Shown here piece by piece: positions 8,417 through 16,958 of a stretch of DNA of 64,000 nt. The DNA lies in contig NZ_BDAV01000016.1 in NCBI RefSeq assembly GCF_001612635.1, forward strand, positions 1-64,000, in the 5' to 3' direction. Every line of letters begins with the position of its first letter. Positions within the stretch are counted from its first letter, which is position 1. A program made the translations under genes and the position numbers. The notes beneath the pieces were generated by a model. The model was not told where the DNA came from and ran no database searches. It was given only the letters and a program-made list of their open reading frames with translations. The stretch comes from Nocardia africana NBRC 100379. Lineage in GTDB: Bacteria > Actinomycetota > Actinomycetes > Mycobacteriales > Mycobacteriaceae.

Positions 8417-9333
8417 GCCCCGGCTGGGTGGCGGGCAACGTGCGAGCCATGGGACTGGCTCGGCGGCGATCGGGCGCCGCGGGTGCCCGCCGGCTCGCGG
8501 ACGCGGGATCGTTGGTGGCCGCACAGCAGCTGCTGGCCGACAGCGGCTATCGCCACCGGATCAGCATCGGCGCCGGCCTGGCGGAGACGGAGCATGCCGT
8601 ATCCGCGGCCGCGCTGTGGCAGATGCGCGTCCTGGCGGGCTGGCAGCCGCCCGCGGGTGTCCGCATGTTGCGCGCATTGGCCGGTGGCTTCGAAGCGGCC
8701 AATATCCAGGCGTCGGCGCGGGCGTTGGCCGGCGGATCGCCGGCCCCGGAGTATGAGCTCGGCGCCCTCGGGTGGGCCTGGTCGCGGCTGCGCGAGGCGA
8801 CAACATGCGCGGAGCTGCGCGAGGCGATGGCCCATTCGATGTGGGGCGACCCCGGCAGCCCGCGGCCGCAGGACATCGCCGATGCCGCGCTCCTCGCGTG
8901 GGCGGCTCGGATCGGTTCGGACGTCGGCAGGGCAGTCGAGTGGGCCGCGGGCGCGGCCGCACTGGTCATCGCCCGGCGTCAGGTGCTCCAGCGGTCGCCG
9001 CTACCGGACCAGGCGAGACGTCCGGCCGTGCGCCTGCTCGGCGCCGCTGCCGTCGAGGCGCAGGAATGGCAGGCGCTCGTCGCCGCGCTGCCCCGCCGCG
9101 CACAGTGGGTGCTCGACGGTGTCGATACCCCGATGGAACTGTGGCGGTGCGAAATACGCTGGTGGCGCCGGGTCGAAACGGACGGCACACGTCTGCTCGG
9201 CAGCGGCCGGTTCGGAAGCGACACACCCATCGGCGCGTATGCCGTTTCGATCGCGGAGGCGTGGCGGGTGCGGTCGGCGCTCGAGGTTTGCGCGGGCGCA
9301 GCTGCGATGGAGGCCCTCGATGCGCTGGCGTGA
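8413..9333 (+). CDS. atpC: V/A-type ATPase subunit C/d (rotor-axle cap)
   Basis: A 306-residue helical protein that fits the AC39/V0D family: an N-terminal NVRAMGLARRR helix followed by repeated three-helix units and several Trp/Arg-rich segments. This subunit caps the proteolipid ring and connects it to the central stalk (D and F). It is slightly shorter than typical members. The ATG overlaps the preceding stop, and its own stop lies inside the next gene (14-bp overlap), indicating translational coupling. In Thermus and archaeal operons C usually follows E; here it comes second, which is unusual. Confidence 0.8.
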   Translation: MSPGWVAGNVRAMGLARRRSGAAGARRLADAGSLVAAQQLLADSGYRHRISIGAGLAETEHAVSAAALWQMRVLAGWQPPAGVRMLRALAGGFEAANIQASARALAGGSPAPEYELGALGWAWSRLREATTCAELREAMAHSMWGDPGSPRPQDIADAALLAWAARIGSDVGRAVEWAAGAAALVIARRQVLQRSPLPDQARRPAVRLLGAAAVEAQEWQALVAALPRRAQWVLDGVDTPMELWRCEIRWWRRVETDGTRLLGSGRFGSDTPIGAYAVSIAEAWRVRSALEVCAGAAAMEALDALA

Positions 9334-10690
9334 CTCGCTCGTCCCCGTGCGTATGCAGCGGGTGGCACTGGTGGCCTCGGCCGGCACCCTTCGAGGAATG
9401 CTGGTCCGGGTGGCCGAGACCGGGGTGGTGGACTTCGGCGATACGGGCGCCGGGAGCGATGTCCGAACCACGGGGGCAGCGGCGTTGTCGGTCGATGAGC
9501 AGGATGCGACCACACTCCGACAGTCCGGCCGCGCAGACCTGATCGCCGGGGAGGAGCAGTTGCGCTCCCTGTCCGACGCAGCCGTCCGCCGCGGCGACGT
9601 GGCCGCCCTGGCAGGGTGGTGCCCGAAATCCGAAACAGCTACGCTCAGAACGGGATTGGCGGCGTTGGGCGCCGCGGTGGTCGACCTCCGGCCACCCGCC
9701 GGCGTGGATCCTCCTACTCGGCTGACGAACCGGACCCCGGCGCGCCGTGCCTTCGCGCCCTTGCTCCGCATCTATACGACCATCCCCTACGCGGATATCG
9801 ATCCCACGATTCCCGCGGGTCTCGCCTACATCGTGATGTTCGGCATGATGTTCGGCGATGCGGGGCATGGGCTGCTGCTGGTCGCCGGCGCGCTGGTGCT
9901 GCGCAGCGGTCACCCGAAACGACTCGCCCGGTGGCGTCAGCTCTGGTTGTTCGTGGCAGGGGCCGGAATCGCGGCGACCGGATTCGGCGTGCTGTACGGG
10001 GAATTCTTCGGCCCCACCGGGGTTCTGCCCGTGCTGTGGCTCGATCCCCTCGACGAACCGGTGCGACTGATGGTCACGGCGGTCGCGGTCGGCGCCGTCC
10101 TGTTGGCGATCTCGTACGCCATGGGCACTGCCAACCGGTGGCGGGAAGGCGGCCTTCGGCTCGCACTGTACTCGTCGTCCGGAATCGCCGGAGCGACAAC
10201 GTTTCTGGGTCTCGGTGTGATCACCGCCGGAGTGCTCGCACACGAGGTGCCGGTTCTGATCGCCGGTATCGCCGCGACCGGCGCAGGGCTCGTCCTGTCG
10301 ACGATGGGGATGTTCGCCGAGGCCGGCGGTGGGAGTGCGGGAGTCGTCCGTTCCGGTGTCGGCGTGATCGACCTGGTCATGCACATAGGGGCGAATTCGA
10401 TCTCGTTCGCCCGGCTGGCCGCCTTCGGTATGACTCACGCCGCGCTGGGCTGGCTGGTCTGGCAGGCCACCACTGCCGTCGCCGGCCGGAGTGGTATCGG
10501 AATCGCCTTCGCCGCAGTGATTTTCGTACTCGGCAATGCCGTCGCGTTCGCTCTCGAGACATTGATCGCGGGTGTGCAGGCCCTGCGGCTCGAATTCTAC
10601 GAATTGTTCTCCAGGGTCTTCGTGGAAGCCGGACGGCCGTTCACCCCCTGGCACATCCCGGTGATCGAAACGAGGAGTGCGTCGTGCTGA
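9320..10690 (+). CDS. atpI: V/A-type ATPase subunit I/a, short form
   Basis: A 456-residue stator membrane subunit. Residues 1-150 are a reduced cytosolic arm. From about residue 165 come 7-8 membrane segments with the family motif FGMMFGDAGHG at 174-184. Arg365 in SFARLAAFGM and Arg423 in ALRLEFYELFSRVF match the two channel arginines that operate with the proteolipid carboxylate in ion transfer. Usual length is 600-700 residues, so the arm that binds the E/G stalks is greatly shortened. The ATG at 9320 is the only sensible start, because upstream codons in this frame lie within the subunit C gene. The stop overlaps the next start. Confidence 0.88.
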   Translation: MRWRDSLVPVRMQRVALVASAGTLRGMLVRVAETGVVDFGDTGAGSDVRTTGAAALSVDEQDATTLRQSGRADLIAGEEQLRSLSDAAVRRGDVAALAGWCPKSETATLRTGLAALGAAVVDLRPPAGVDPPTRLTNRTPARRAFAPLLRIYTTIPYADIDPTIPAGLAYIVMFGMMFGDAGHGLLLVAGALVLRSGHPKRLARWRQLWLFVAGAGIAATGFGVLYGEFFGPTGVLPVLWLDPLDEPVRLMVTAVAVGAVLLAISYAMGTANRWREGGLRLALYSSSGIAGATTFLGLGVITAGVLAHEVPVLIAGIAATGAGLVLSTMGMFAEAGGGSAGVVRSGVGVIDLVMHIGANSISFARLAAFGMTHAALGWLVWQATTAVAGRSGIGIAFAAVIFVLGNAVAFALETLIAGVQALRLEFYELFSRVFVEAGRPFTPWHIPVIETRSASC

Positions 10691-11103
10691 CATGGATAGT
10701 CTCGTTGCCGCTACTGGTCGTCGCGTCCGTGGCCGGGGTGCTGTTACTGCGTCGGCCGAGCCGACGCGCATCGGCCCTCGCGGCCGGCATGGCGGGTGGC
10801 CTGCTGATCGCCGGCACGGCGGCCGCCGTCGTCGCCCTCTCGGCCGGCCCGGCGACGGCGGCGACCGCGGCGGCCGGTTCGTCATCGAGTACGAACGGAG
10901 CCGCGCTCATCGCCGCTGCGATCGCGGTGGCCGGCTCCTCGGTGGCGGCCGGGCTCGCGGTCGCCTACACCGGTGCCGCCGCGCTGGCCGCGTTGAGCGA
11001 ACGGCCCGAGTTGTTCGGGCGCGCCATGGTGATCGTGGGGCTGGCCGAAGGTATCGCGATCTACGGGCTGATCGTCGCGGTCATGCTGATCGCGAAGGGG
11101 TGA
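10684..11103 (+). CDS. atpK: V/A-type ATPase proteolipid subunit K/c
   Basis: A 139-residue, very hydrophobic protein with four predicted membrane helices (about 3-22, 30-54, 73-102, 110-137). The ion-carrying carboxylate is Glu122 in GLAEGIAIYG of the last helix, and the loop before it (SERPELFGRAM) is typical of the family. The first helix pair carries no acidic residue, so a ring built from this subunit may have one carboxylate per four helices, as in Enterococcus NtpK. Alternatively the first pair is only an anchor. No Gln is seen at Na+-ligand-like positions, which favours proton coupling (inference). GTG start; overlaps subunit I by 7 bp. Confidence 0.85.
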   Translation: MLTWIVSLPLLVVASVAGVLLLRRPSRRASALAAGMAGGLLIAGTAAAVVALSAGPATAATAAAGSSSSTNGAALIAAAIAVAGSSVAAGLAVAYTGAAALAALSERPELFGRAMVIVGLAEGIAIYGLIVAVMLIAKG

Positions 11104-11104
11104 G

Positions 11105-11323
11105 ATGGGCACCGTCGCGGTCATCGGGGACCCGGCCCGAATCCAGGGCTACGCGCTGGCCGGCGCCACCATCTTCCCGGCCACCGACGCGGAGGCGGTT
11201 GTGCGGGCATGGTCGGCGTTGCGACCACAGACAACGCTGGCCGTGCTCACCGCGGCGGCCGCCGAATGCCTGACGGCGCAACAGCTCGACGAAGGTCCAC
11301 TGGCGGTGGTGATGCCGGAATGA
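11105..11323 (+). CDS. atpF: V/A-type ATPase subunit F, minimal
   Basis: A 72-residue protein with the Rossmann-like start of subunit F (MGTVAVIGDPARIQGYALAG), then TDAEAVVRAW and a final LAVVMPE strand. Usual members are about 100 residues; the C-terminal regulatory helix is missing here. Subunit F binds D in the central stalk and can modulate ATP hydrolysis. The gene begins one base after the K stop, and its stop overlaps the E start in an ATGA. Too short to be recognised alone, but its position in the operon makes the call firm. Confidence 0.8.
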   Translation: MGTVAVIGDPARIQGYALAGATIFPATDAEAVVRAWSALRPQTTLAVLTAAAAECLTAQQLDEGPLAVVMPE

Positions 11324-11844
11324 ACACATCGGCCGTCACCGACGCCCTCGACGCCCTGACACCGGTCCGCACCGACATCCTCCGGCGCGCCAACGATGAT
11401 GCCGCACACACCCTTCGAGAAGCCCGCGCATACGCCGACGCCCGGAAGGCCGCTGCCGCAGCCGAATGCGAAGCCATCACCGTTCGCGCGGTGGAGACGG
11501 GACGGCGACGAGCGGCCGCGGAACTGACCGCACGACGCAACCGCACCGCCGAGCGACAGCGGAACCTGATCCTGGCCGCCCAGCGCAACGCCTACAGCAG
11601 GTGGCGAGCCGCAGCCACCACGGCAGTACTGGCCTGGCGCGAGGAACCAGGGTATGGGCGGCTCGAGGAAACGTTGCGGACGGCGGCCCGCCGATCACTC
11701 GGCCCGGACGTCGGCATCGAAGCGGATCCGGCCGGAGGCATCGTCGCCCGGTCGCGGGACCGGGTACTCGATCTGCGCTTGGTCACTCTCGCGGCCCGCG
11801 CGATCGAACAGGTCGAACCCGATATCGGCGGGCTCTGGTCATGA
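11320..11844 (+). CDS. atpE: V/A-type ATPase subunit E (peripheral stalk)
   Basis: A 174-residue protein with a long N-terminal charged helix (residues about 10-100, rich in Ala/Arg/Glu) and a small C-terminal alpha/beta domain ending in DIGGLWS, the layout of subunit E. It should pair with the G/H subunit as the peripheral stalk that attaches to A and B. The ATG at 11320 overlaps the F stop. The upstream part of this open frame lies inside the F gene and is not coding. Ends in an ATGA overlap with subunit A. Confidence 0.8.
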   Translation: MNTSAVTDALDALTPVRTDILRRANDDAAHTLREARAYADARKAAAAAECEAITVRAVETGRRRAAAELTARRNRTAERQRNLILAAQRNAYSRWRAAATTAVLAWREEPGYGRLEETLRTAARRSLGPDVGIEADPAGGIVARSRDRVLDLRLVTLAARAIEQVEPDIGGLWS

Positions 11845-13550
11845 GCGTCGTGTTGCGAGTATCGGGACCGCTGGTGGAGGTCAGCGCCTTTCCCGGAATG
11901 GCGATGAACCACCTGGTCGCCCTGGGTGAGGAAGCTCTGCCGGCGGAAATCGTTCGCATCGACGAGGAGCGGGCGACGGTCCAGGCATTCGAATACACGG
12001 GCGGATTGCGGCCCGGTTCGGCGGTTGCCCCCTTGCACGCGCCGCTGTCGGTTTCGCTGTCACCGGAGCTGCTCGGCGGCGTCTTCGACGGCATGCTGCG
12101 GCCGCTGGCGGACGCGCCGACGTGGCTGCTGCCCAGGGGCGCTGATCGGCCGGTGGCGCGCCGCCACCATTTCCGTCCGTCCGTCGAGGTGGGGACCACG
12201 GTCGGCCCGGGGACCGTCGTCGGTGTGTTGACCGATTGCGGTCCGGTGGAATACCGGGTCCTCGTTCCTCCCGGTGTGAGCGGCGAGGTGGAAACGGTTG
12301 TCGCGGAAGGGGATTATTCGAGCGAGGAGGCGGTGGCCGGTGTCGGCGGCCGGCCGGTGCGGATCGCGCAGCGCTGGCCGGTCCGGAACGCGCGTCCGCA
12401 CCGCGGCCCGGCGGGCACCGCGAAGCCGTTGCTCACCGGCCAACGGGTTGTCGATCTGCTGTTTCCGGTCCTCGAGGGTGGAACGGTCGGTGTGCCAGGA
12501 GGTTTCGGCACCGGGAAGACGATGCTGCTCCAGCAGATCGCCAAGTGGTGCACCGCCGACGTGATCGTCTACGTGGGCTGTGGTGAACGGGGAAACGAGC
12601 TGGCGGACATCATCGACGAGCTGTTCGCGCTCAGCGACCCGCGCAGCGGCGGAAAGCTGATTCAGCGCACGGTCATCATCGCCAACACCTCCAATATGCC
12701 GATGATGGCCCGTGAGGCCAGTGTGTACACCGGCGTCACGGTGGCCGAGTACTTCCGCGACATGGGCTACGACACCGTCATCGTCGCGGATTCGACCTCG
12801 CGATGGGCCGAAGCCCTGCGGGAGTTCGCATCTCGCCTGGGGGCGCTGCCCGCGGAAGAGGGATACCCGGCCGACCTCGGGTCGGCGCTGGCCGCCTTCT
12901 ACGAGCGCGCGGGCGCGGTGCGGACCTCGGGCGGCGGTTCCGGCTCGGTGACGATCATCGGAGCCGTGTCACCGCCGGGCGGAGATCTGTCGGAGCCGGT
13001 GACCGCGCAGACCGAGCGATTCGTGCGTTGCCGATGGAGTCTCGACCGGGAGCTGGCCTACGCCCGGCACTATCCCGCGGTTTCCTGGTCGGGATCCTTC
13101 TCCTACGACGTCGACGCCGTGGCCGCCGGATACGACCGAGCCGGAGACCGGATGTGGGGCGAGCGCCGCGGTCGTGTCGTCGCGCTGCTCGCGGAAGCGG
13201 ATCGGCTCGCGACGTTGACCGAACTGATCGGGCTGGAAGCGCTTCCCGCCGACCAGAGGGTGACGGTGCTGGCCGGCCGCCTGCTCAGAGAAGGGCTGCT
13301 GACGCAGAATGCGCTGTCGGCCAATGATTCTCATTGCACGATGGCCAAAACCGTGGCATTGACCGACGCCTTGACGACGGTGATCGATCGGTGCCGGGAG
13401 GCGGTCGCGAAAGACGTCGCGCCGGAACGCGTCGAGGAGTTGGATTTCGGACCTTTGGTGCGAGCTCGCGAGACGGCCGGACCGGACGACGTGTCGGCGG
13501 TGGTGCGGTTGCGAGACGAAACGCTGGCCCGGATAGGGAGACTGAGATGA
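11841..13550 (+). CDS. atpA: V/A-type ATPase catalytic subunit A
   Basis: A 569-residue catalytic ATPase subunit. The order is an N-terminal beta barrel (1-70), the A-type-specific non-homologous insertion (about 110-190), and the nucleotide-binding core with Walker A GGFGTGKT at 220-227 and catalytic Glu249 in GCGERGNE. ADSTSRWAEALREF and YPADLGSALAAFYERAG follow as in the family, then a helical C-terminal domain. Three copies alternate with B in the head. All residues needed for ATP hydrolysis that I can identify are present, so the enzyme looks functional. ATG 11841 overlaps the E stop by 4 bp. Confidence 0.95.
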   Translation: MSVVLRVSGPLVEVSAFPGMAMNHLVALGEEALPAEIVRIDEERATVQAFEYTGGLRPGSAVAPLHAPLSVSLSPELLGGVFDGMLRPLADAPTWLLPRGADRPVARRHHFRPSVEVGTTVGPGTVVGVLTDCGPVEYRVLVPPGVSGEVETVVAEGDYSSEEAVAGVGGRPVRIAQRWPVRNARPHRGPAGTAKPLLTGQRVVDLLFPVLEGGTVGVPGGFGTGKTMLLQQIAKWCTADVIVYVGCGERGNELADIIDELFALSDPRSGGKLIQRTVIIANTSNMPMMAREASVYTGVTVAEYFRDMGYDTVIVADSTSRWAEALREFASRLGALPAEEGYPADLGSALAAFYERAGAVRTSGGGSGSVTIIGAVSPPGGDLSEPVTAQTERFVRCRWSLDRELAYARHYPAVSWSGSFSYDVDAVAAGYDRAGDRMWGERRGRVVALLAEADRLATLTELIGLEALPADQRVTVLAGRLLREGLLTQNALSANDSHCTMAKTVALTDALTTVIDRCREAVAKDVAPERVEELDFGPLVRARETAGPDDVSAVVRLRDETLARIGRLR

Positions 13551-14977
13551 CAGCCGCGGAACCTCAGCCGACCGTGACGCCGCTATCGTCCGGGCGCAGA
13601 GTCACTCGCAACTGGGTCGAGTACACGCGGGTGCGCGAACTGCGAGGCCCGCTGCTGGTCGTCTCCGGCGTGGAGGGGGTGGGGTGGGACGAATTCGTGC
13701 GGGTGAGTACCGGTGACGGCGGGAGCCGCCACGGGGTGGTGCTGGATGTCGCGCACGACGTCGCCGTGGTGGAGATGCTGGAAGGAACCGCGGGTATGGA
13801 CCCCGGCGCCGTCCGCGCCGAATTCACCGGCGCCCCTTACGAAATTCCCGTCGGGGAAGGCTGGCTGGGCCGGGTGTGCAATGGCCGCGGCGTCCCACTG
13901 GACGGCGGTCCACCGGTCACCGGTACGCGGCTGCCCGTAGGCGGCACTCCGCTCAATCCGGTCCGGCGGGAGGCACCCGTGGAGGCGGTTCTCACGGGGG
14001 TGTCGGTGATCGACGCACTCACCACACTCGTACGGGGACAGAAGCTGCCGATATTCTCACCGCCCGGCCTGCCGCACCTGCGCCTGGCATGTCAGATCGC
14101 CGCACAGAGCGGAACGGGCGGGGAGTCGTTCTGTGTGGTGGTCGCGACGATGGGTGTGACCCATGCGGATGCCCGCTTCGTCCGTGAGGCGCTTGCCGAG
14201 CGCGGCGCAGCACAGCAATTGGTGCTGCTGCTGAATCTCGCGGACGATCCGGTGGTCGAACGCATTCTCACGCCGAGGATCGCGTTGACGATCGCCGAAC
14301 AGCTGGCATTCGGCGAATCGGGCGGGCGGCACGTGCTGGTCGTGCTCACCGACATGACCAACTACTCCGGAGCATTGCGGGAAGTCTCGGCCGCCCGCGG
14401 TGAAATTCCCGGCCGCCGAGCCTATCCGGGCTACCTGTACAGCGATCTCGCCTCGATATACGAACGGTGCGGCCGTATCCGCGGCCGGCCGGGGTCGGTG
14501 ACGCTCGTACCGGTGGTGACCATGCCCGGAGCCGACATCACCCATCCGGTGCCGGACCTGACGGGCTACATCACCGAAGGCCAGATAGTGCTGTCGGCAA
14601 GCGAACAGGCCCGCGGCATCTATCCGCCCGTCGACGCACTGGGTTCGCTGTCACGACTGATGCGCCACGGCGCCGGGGCCGGGCGCACCCGCGACGATCA
14701 TCTGCCGGTGGCCGCACAGTCGCTCGCCGCCCTCGCCCGGGCACGGCAGGTGCGCGAACTCACCGAAATGATCGGCACCGCCGGGCTGACCGCCGCCGAT
14801 CGCGCCTATCTGGATTTCGACGACGCGTTCCGGACCGAGTTCGTAGATCAAGGCGCCACCGAGAGCCGAAGTCTCGACGACACCATCGATCGCGCGTGGC
14901 GGGTGCTGCTCGCGTTGCCTACCGCGGAATTGACCATGCTGCCCGAAGCGCTTCTCGAGTCACACGGAGGTGGCTGA
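13547..14977 (+). CDS. atpB: V/A-type ATPase subunit B
   Basis: A 476-residue non-catalytic head subunit. It lacks a Walker A motif, having LPIFSPPGLPHLRLACQIA in its place, as expected for subunit B. The segment ALREVSAARGEIPGRRAYPG and the following LYSDLASIYERCGRI match the region that supplies the arginine contact to the neighbouring catalytic site. It starts at ATG 13547 inside the last codons of A and ends one base into the D start, so A, B and D are translationally coupled. Confidence 0.94.
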   Translation: MTAAEPQPTVTPLSSGRRVTRNWVEYTRVRELRGPLLVVSGVEGVGWDEFVRVSTGDGGSRHGVVLDVAHDVAVVEMLEGTAGMDPGAVRAEFTGAPYEIPVGEGWLGRVCNGRGVPLDGGPPVTGTRLPVGGTPLNPVRREAPVEAVLTGVSVIDALTTLVRGQKLPIFSPPGLPHLRLACQIAAQSGTGGESFCVVVATMGVTHADARFVREALAERGAAQQLVLLLNLADDPVVERILTPRIALTIAEQLAFGESGGRHVLVVLTDMTNYSGALREVSAARGEIPGRRAYPGYLYSDLASIYERCGRIRGRPGSVTLVPVVTMPGADITHPVPDLTGYITEGQIVLSASEQARGIYPPVDALGSLSRLMRHGAGAGRTRDDHLPVAAQSLAALARARQVRELTEMIGTAGLTAADRAYLDFDDAFRTEFVDQGATESRSLDDTIDRAWRVLLALPTAELTMLPEALLESHGGG

Positions 14978-15588
14978 TGGCGGCATTGCCGGTTCCCCCG
15001 GGCCGGGCCGGGCGCGTGTGGCTCCGCGGACGCCTCGAGGCTGCCCTTACCGCGGTGACACTGCTGGAGCAGAAACAGGCGCTGCTGGAAAGGGAGCACC
15101 GGACGCTGTTCGCCCGGTGTGAGGCCACGCGTGCGGACTGGATCGCGGCGAGTGAAACGGCTCGCGTGTGGTACCAGCGCGCGGCGCTGTCCGGCGGGCG
15201 GCGTGCGCTCACCTTGGCCACACCGGCCCAGCCGTGCGATGTGACCGTTACCGCGAAGACAGTCGTCGGTGTGCGCTATCCGGTGTCGGCGGACTGCGCC
15301 TTTCCGCCGCCCGACGCCGATACGGTCGTCATCGGTGCGGCAGTGCCGACGGCCTCCGAAGCCGCACGCGACGCCATTCGGGCGGCAGCCTCACACGCCA
15401 CGGCAGTGGCGGCCGCTCGCATCGTCGAGCACGAACTCGCCGGCGCCCAGGTGCGATTGCGAGCGTTGCGGCACCGGCGAATTCCGCAAGTGCGGTCCGC
15501 ATTGGCCGAACTGGAGCTTTCGCTCGAGGAGCGAGAGCGCGCGGAGCAGATACCGTTTCTGCTGCGGCCGGACCTACGCGGACGCTGA
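14977..15588 (+). CDS. atpD: V/A-type ATPase subunit D (central rotor)
   Basis: A 203-residue protein with long N- and C-terminal helices (about 10-75 and 125-190) around a short globular part, the coiled-coil rotor layout of subunit D. The N-terminal LLEQKQALLEREHRTLF and C-terminal RALRHRRIPQVRSALAELELSLEERERAE segments are characteristic. It would turn inside the A3B3 head. Last gene of the operon; the ATG shares a base with the B stop. No clear terminator hairpin was seen in the 208 bp after the stop. Confidence 0.9.
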   Translation: MAALPVPPGRAGRVWLRGRLEAALTAVTLLEQKQALLEREHRTLFARCEATRADWIAASETARVWYQRAALSGGRRALTLATPAQPCDVTVTAKTVVGVRYPVSADCAFPPPDADTVVIGAAVPTASEAARDAIRAAASHATAVAAARIVEHELAGAQVRLRALRHRRIPQVRSALAELELSLEERERAEQIPFLLRPDLRGR

Positions 15589-15796
15589 ACTCCGCCGCTA
15601 CGCCGTGCGCAGACACCGTCCGGTAGCCGAACCGCGATCACGGACGACCCTCGCCCGCCGAAAGTCCTTCACGTCGTGGACCAGCGTCCCGAACGAGCCG
15701 GACGTTGCACCCTTCCACTCGAACAGCGCTCTCGACGAGGCTGGATCCGACGCGGCTCTTTCCCGTCCCAGGTCTGCCGCATCACCGCGACGATGT

Positions 15797-16597
15797 GTGA
15801 CCGTTTGCGCAGGCACGAACGGGCCCCGCGTGCTCTTTCTGCACGGCTGGGGATTGGGGAGATACGCCTATACCGGGCCGCTCGAGGAACTCGTTCGCAT
15901 GGGAGTGCACGTCTTCGCCCCGGCGCTGCCCGGTTTCGGAGGCACCGCCGGGTTGCCGATCGAGCATCGGTCGCTCGCCGGCTACGCCCGGTGGGTGGGA
16001 GCCCTCATCGAGGCGATCGACCTTCCCCTGCCGGTCACCGTGGTCGGGCATTCGTTCGGCGGCGGCGTCGCGATTCAGGCCGCTCACGATGTGCCCGGGC
16101 TCGCCGAGCGGCTCGTGCTCGTGAACTCCATCGGCGGCTCGGCATGGACCGACGGTCGCGGGGTGGCGCGCGCCCTTCGTGAACGTCCGCTGTGGGATTG
16201 GGGCCTGCACTTGCCGGCGGACCTGCTGCCCGGTCGCCAACTGACCCGGGTGCTGCCGGTGATCATGCGTGATGCGGTGCCCAACGTCCTGCGGAACCCG
16301 ACAGCGGTGTGGGAAGTCGCCCATGTGGCCCGGACCGCCAACCTCGCCTCCGAACTGACCGCGCTCTCCGAGCGCCGGCTGCCGGTCTTCGTGGTGTGGA
16401 GCAAGCGAGACACGGTGATCCCCGAATCCACGTCGATGTCGCTGCGGACCGCCCTGGGCGACCCCCGAACGATCACGGTGCCGGGCGGGCACGGCTGGCT
16501 CATCGACGACCCGCACGCCTTCGGAGAGCTCATCACCAACGTCGTCCTCGAACCCGGCTCCGGCCTCGAGCCCGACACCCGCCCGACGGCACAGTAG
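15797..16597 (+). CDS. Alpha/beta hydrolase
   Basis: A 266-residue alpha/beta-fold hydrolase. The oxyanion region is FLHGWGLG near residue 15, the nucleophile Ser is in GHSFGGG, and a C-terminal GGHGW carries the likely catalytic His; an Asp in SKRDTVIPE fits the acid. The substrate is unknown. The GTG at 15797 is the first start that places the first strand correctly. An in-frame GTG at 15605 would add 64 residues of low-complexity Arg/Ser-rich sequence without a fold, so I rejected it. It lies 208 bp downstream of the ATPase operon and is probably a separate unit. Confidence 0.8.
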   Translation: MTVCAGTNGPRVLFLHGWGLGRYAYTGPLEELVRMGVHVFAPALPGFGGTAGLPIEHRSLAGYARWVGALIEAIDLPLPVTVVGHSFGGGVAIQAAHDVPGLAERLVLVNSIGGSAWTDGRGVARALRERPLWDWGLHLPADLLPGRQLTRVLPVIMRDAVPNVLRNPTAVWEVAHVARTANLASELTALSERRLPVFVVWSKRDTVIPESTSMSLRTALGDPRTITVPGGHGWLIDDPHAFGELITNVVLEPGSGLEPDTRPTAQ

Positions 16598-16958
16598 CGC
16601 GCATCGGCACGATCAACGCGCCGACATCCGCCGGATCCTCCACGCGACCACGGTGGAGTGGCGCGTCGAGGAAAATCATTGCCGCCGAGGGCGAATCGCT
16701 GGCCGCCGCCTCACTCGGCAGGCGTCCGACACCATGGTCGCGCACCCGCCGGCGCTGCAGTTGCGCAATAGGACGGCCACGAGAGCCTGCGTCTGCGGGC
16801 TCGTCGCGGCGGGAACGACGCGTATCCACGGCCGTCGGGCGTTCTCGCTGGCGTCGGGCGGCGCGGCGTTTTACGCTACAAACAGCGCCGATTCGACAAG
16901 AAGACGTCACAACTCTCGATCCTGCGGCACCTGGTTGCCGGTGAGGGAGGTGGCCGCC
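16598..16958. other. Intergenic region, no feature found
   Basis: About 360 bp between the hydrolase and the histidine kinase. Frames crossing it give only Arg/Ser/Ala-rich translations typical of non-coding GC-rich DNA. The kinase ribosome site (GAGGGAGG, 16943-16950) is at its end. No terminator, operator or RNA was recognised. Confidence 0.4.

Noticed and set aside
8966..10885. A 639-codon minus-strand open frame opposite the V/A-ATPase genes
   Set aside because: Pro/Arg/His-rich antisense shadow; the plus strand carries clear subunits I and K.
15605..15796. Upstream extension of the hydrolase gene to GTG 15605
   Set aside because: The added residues are Arg/Ser-rich without fold; the GTG at 15797 begins right before the first strand.
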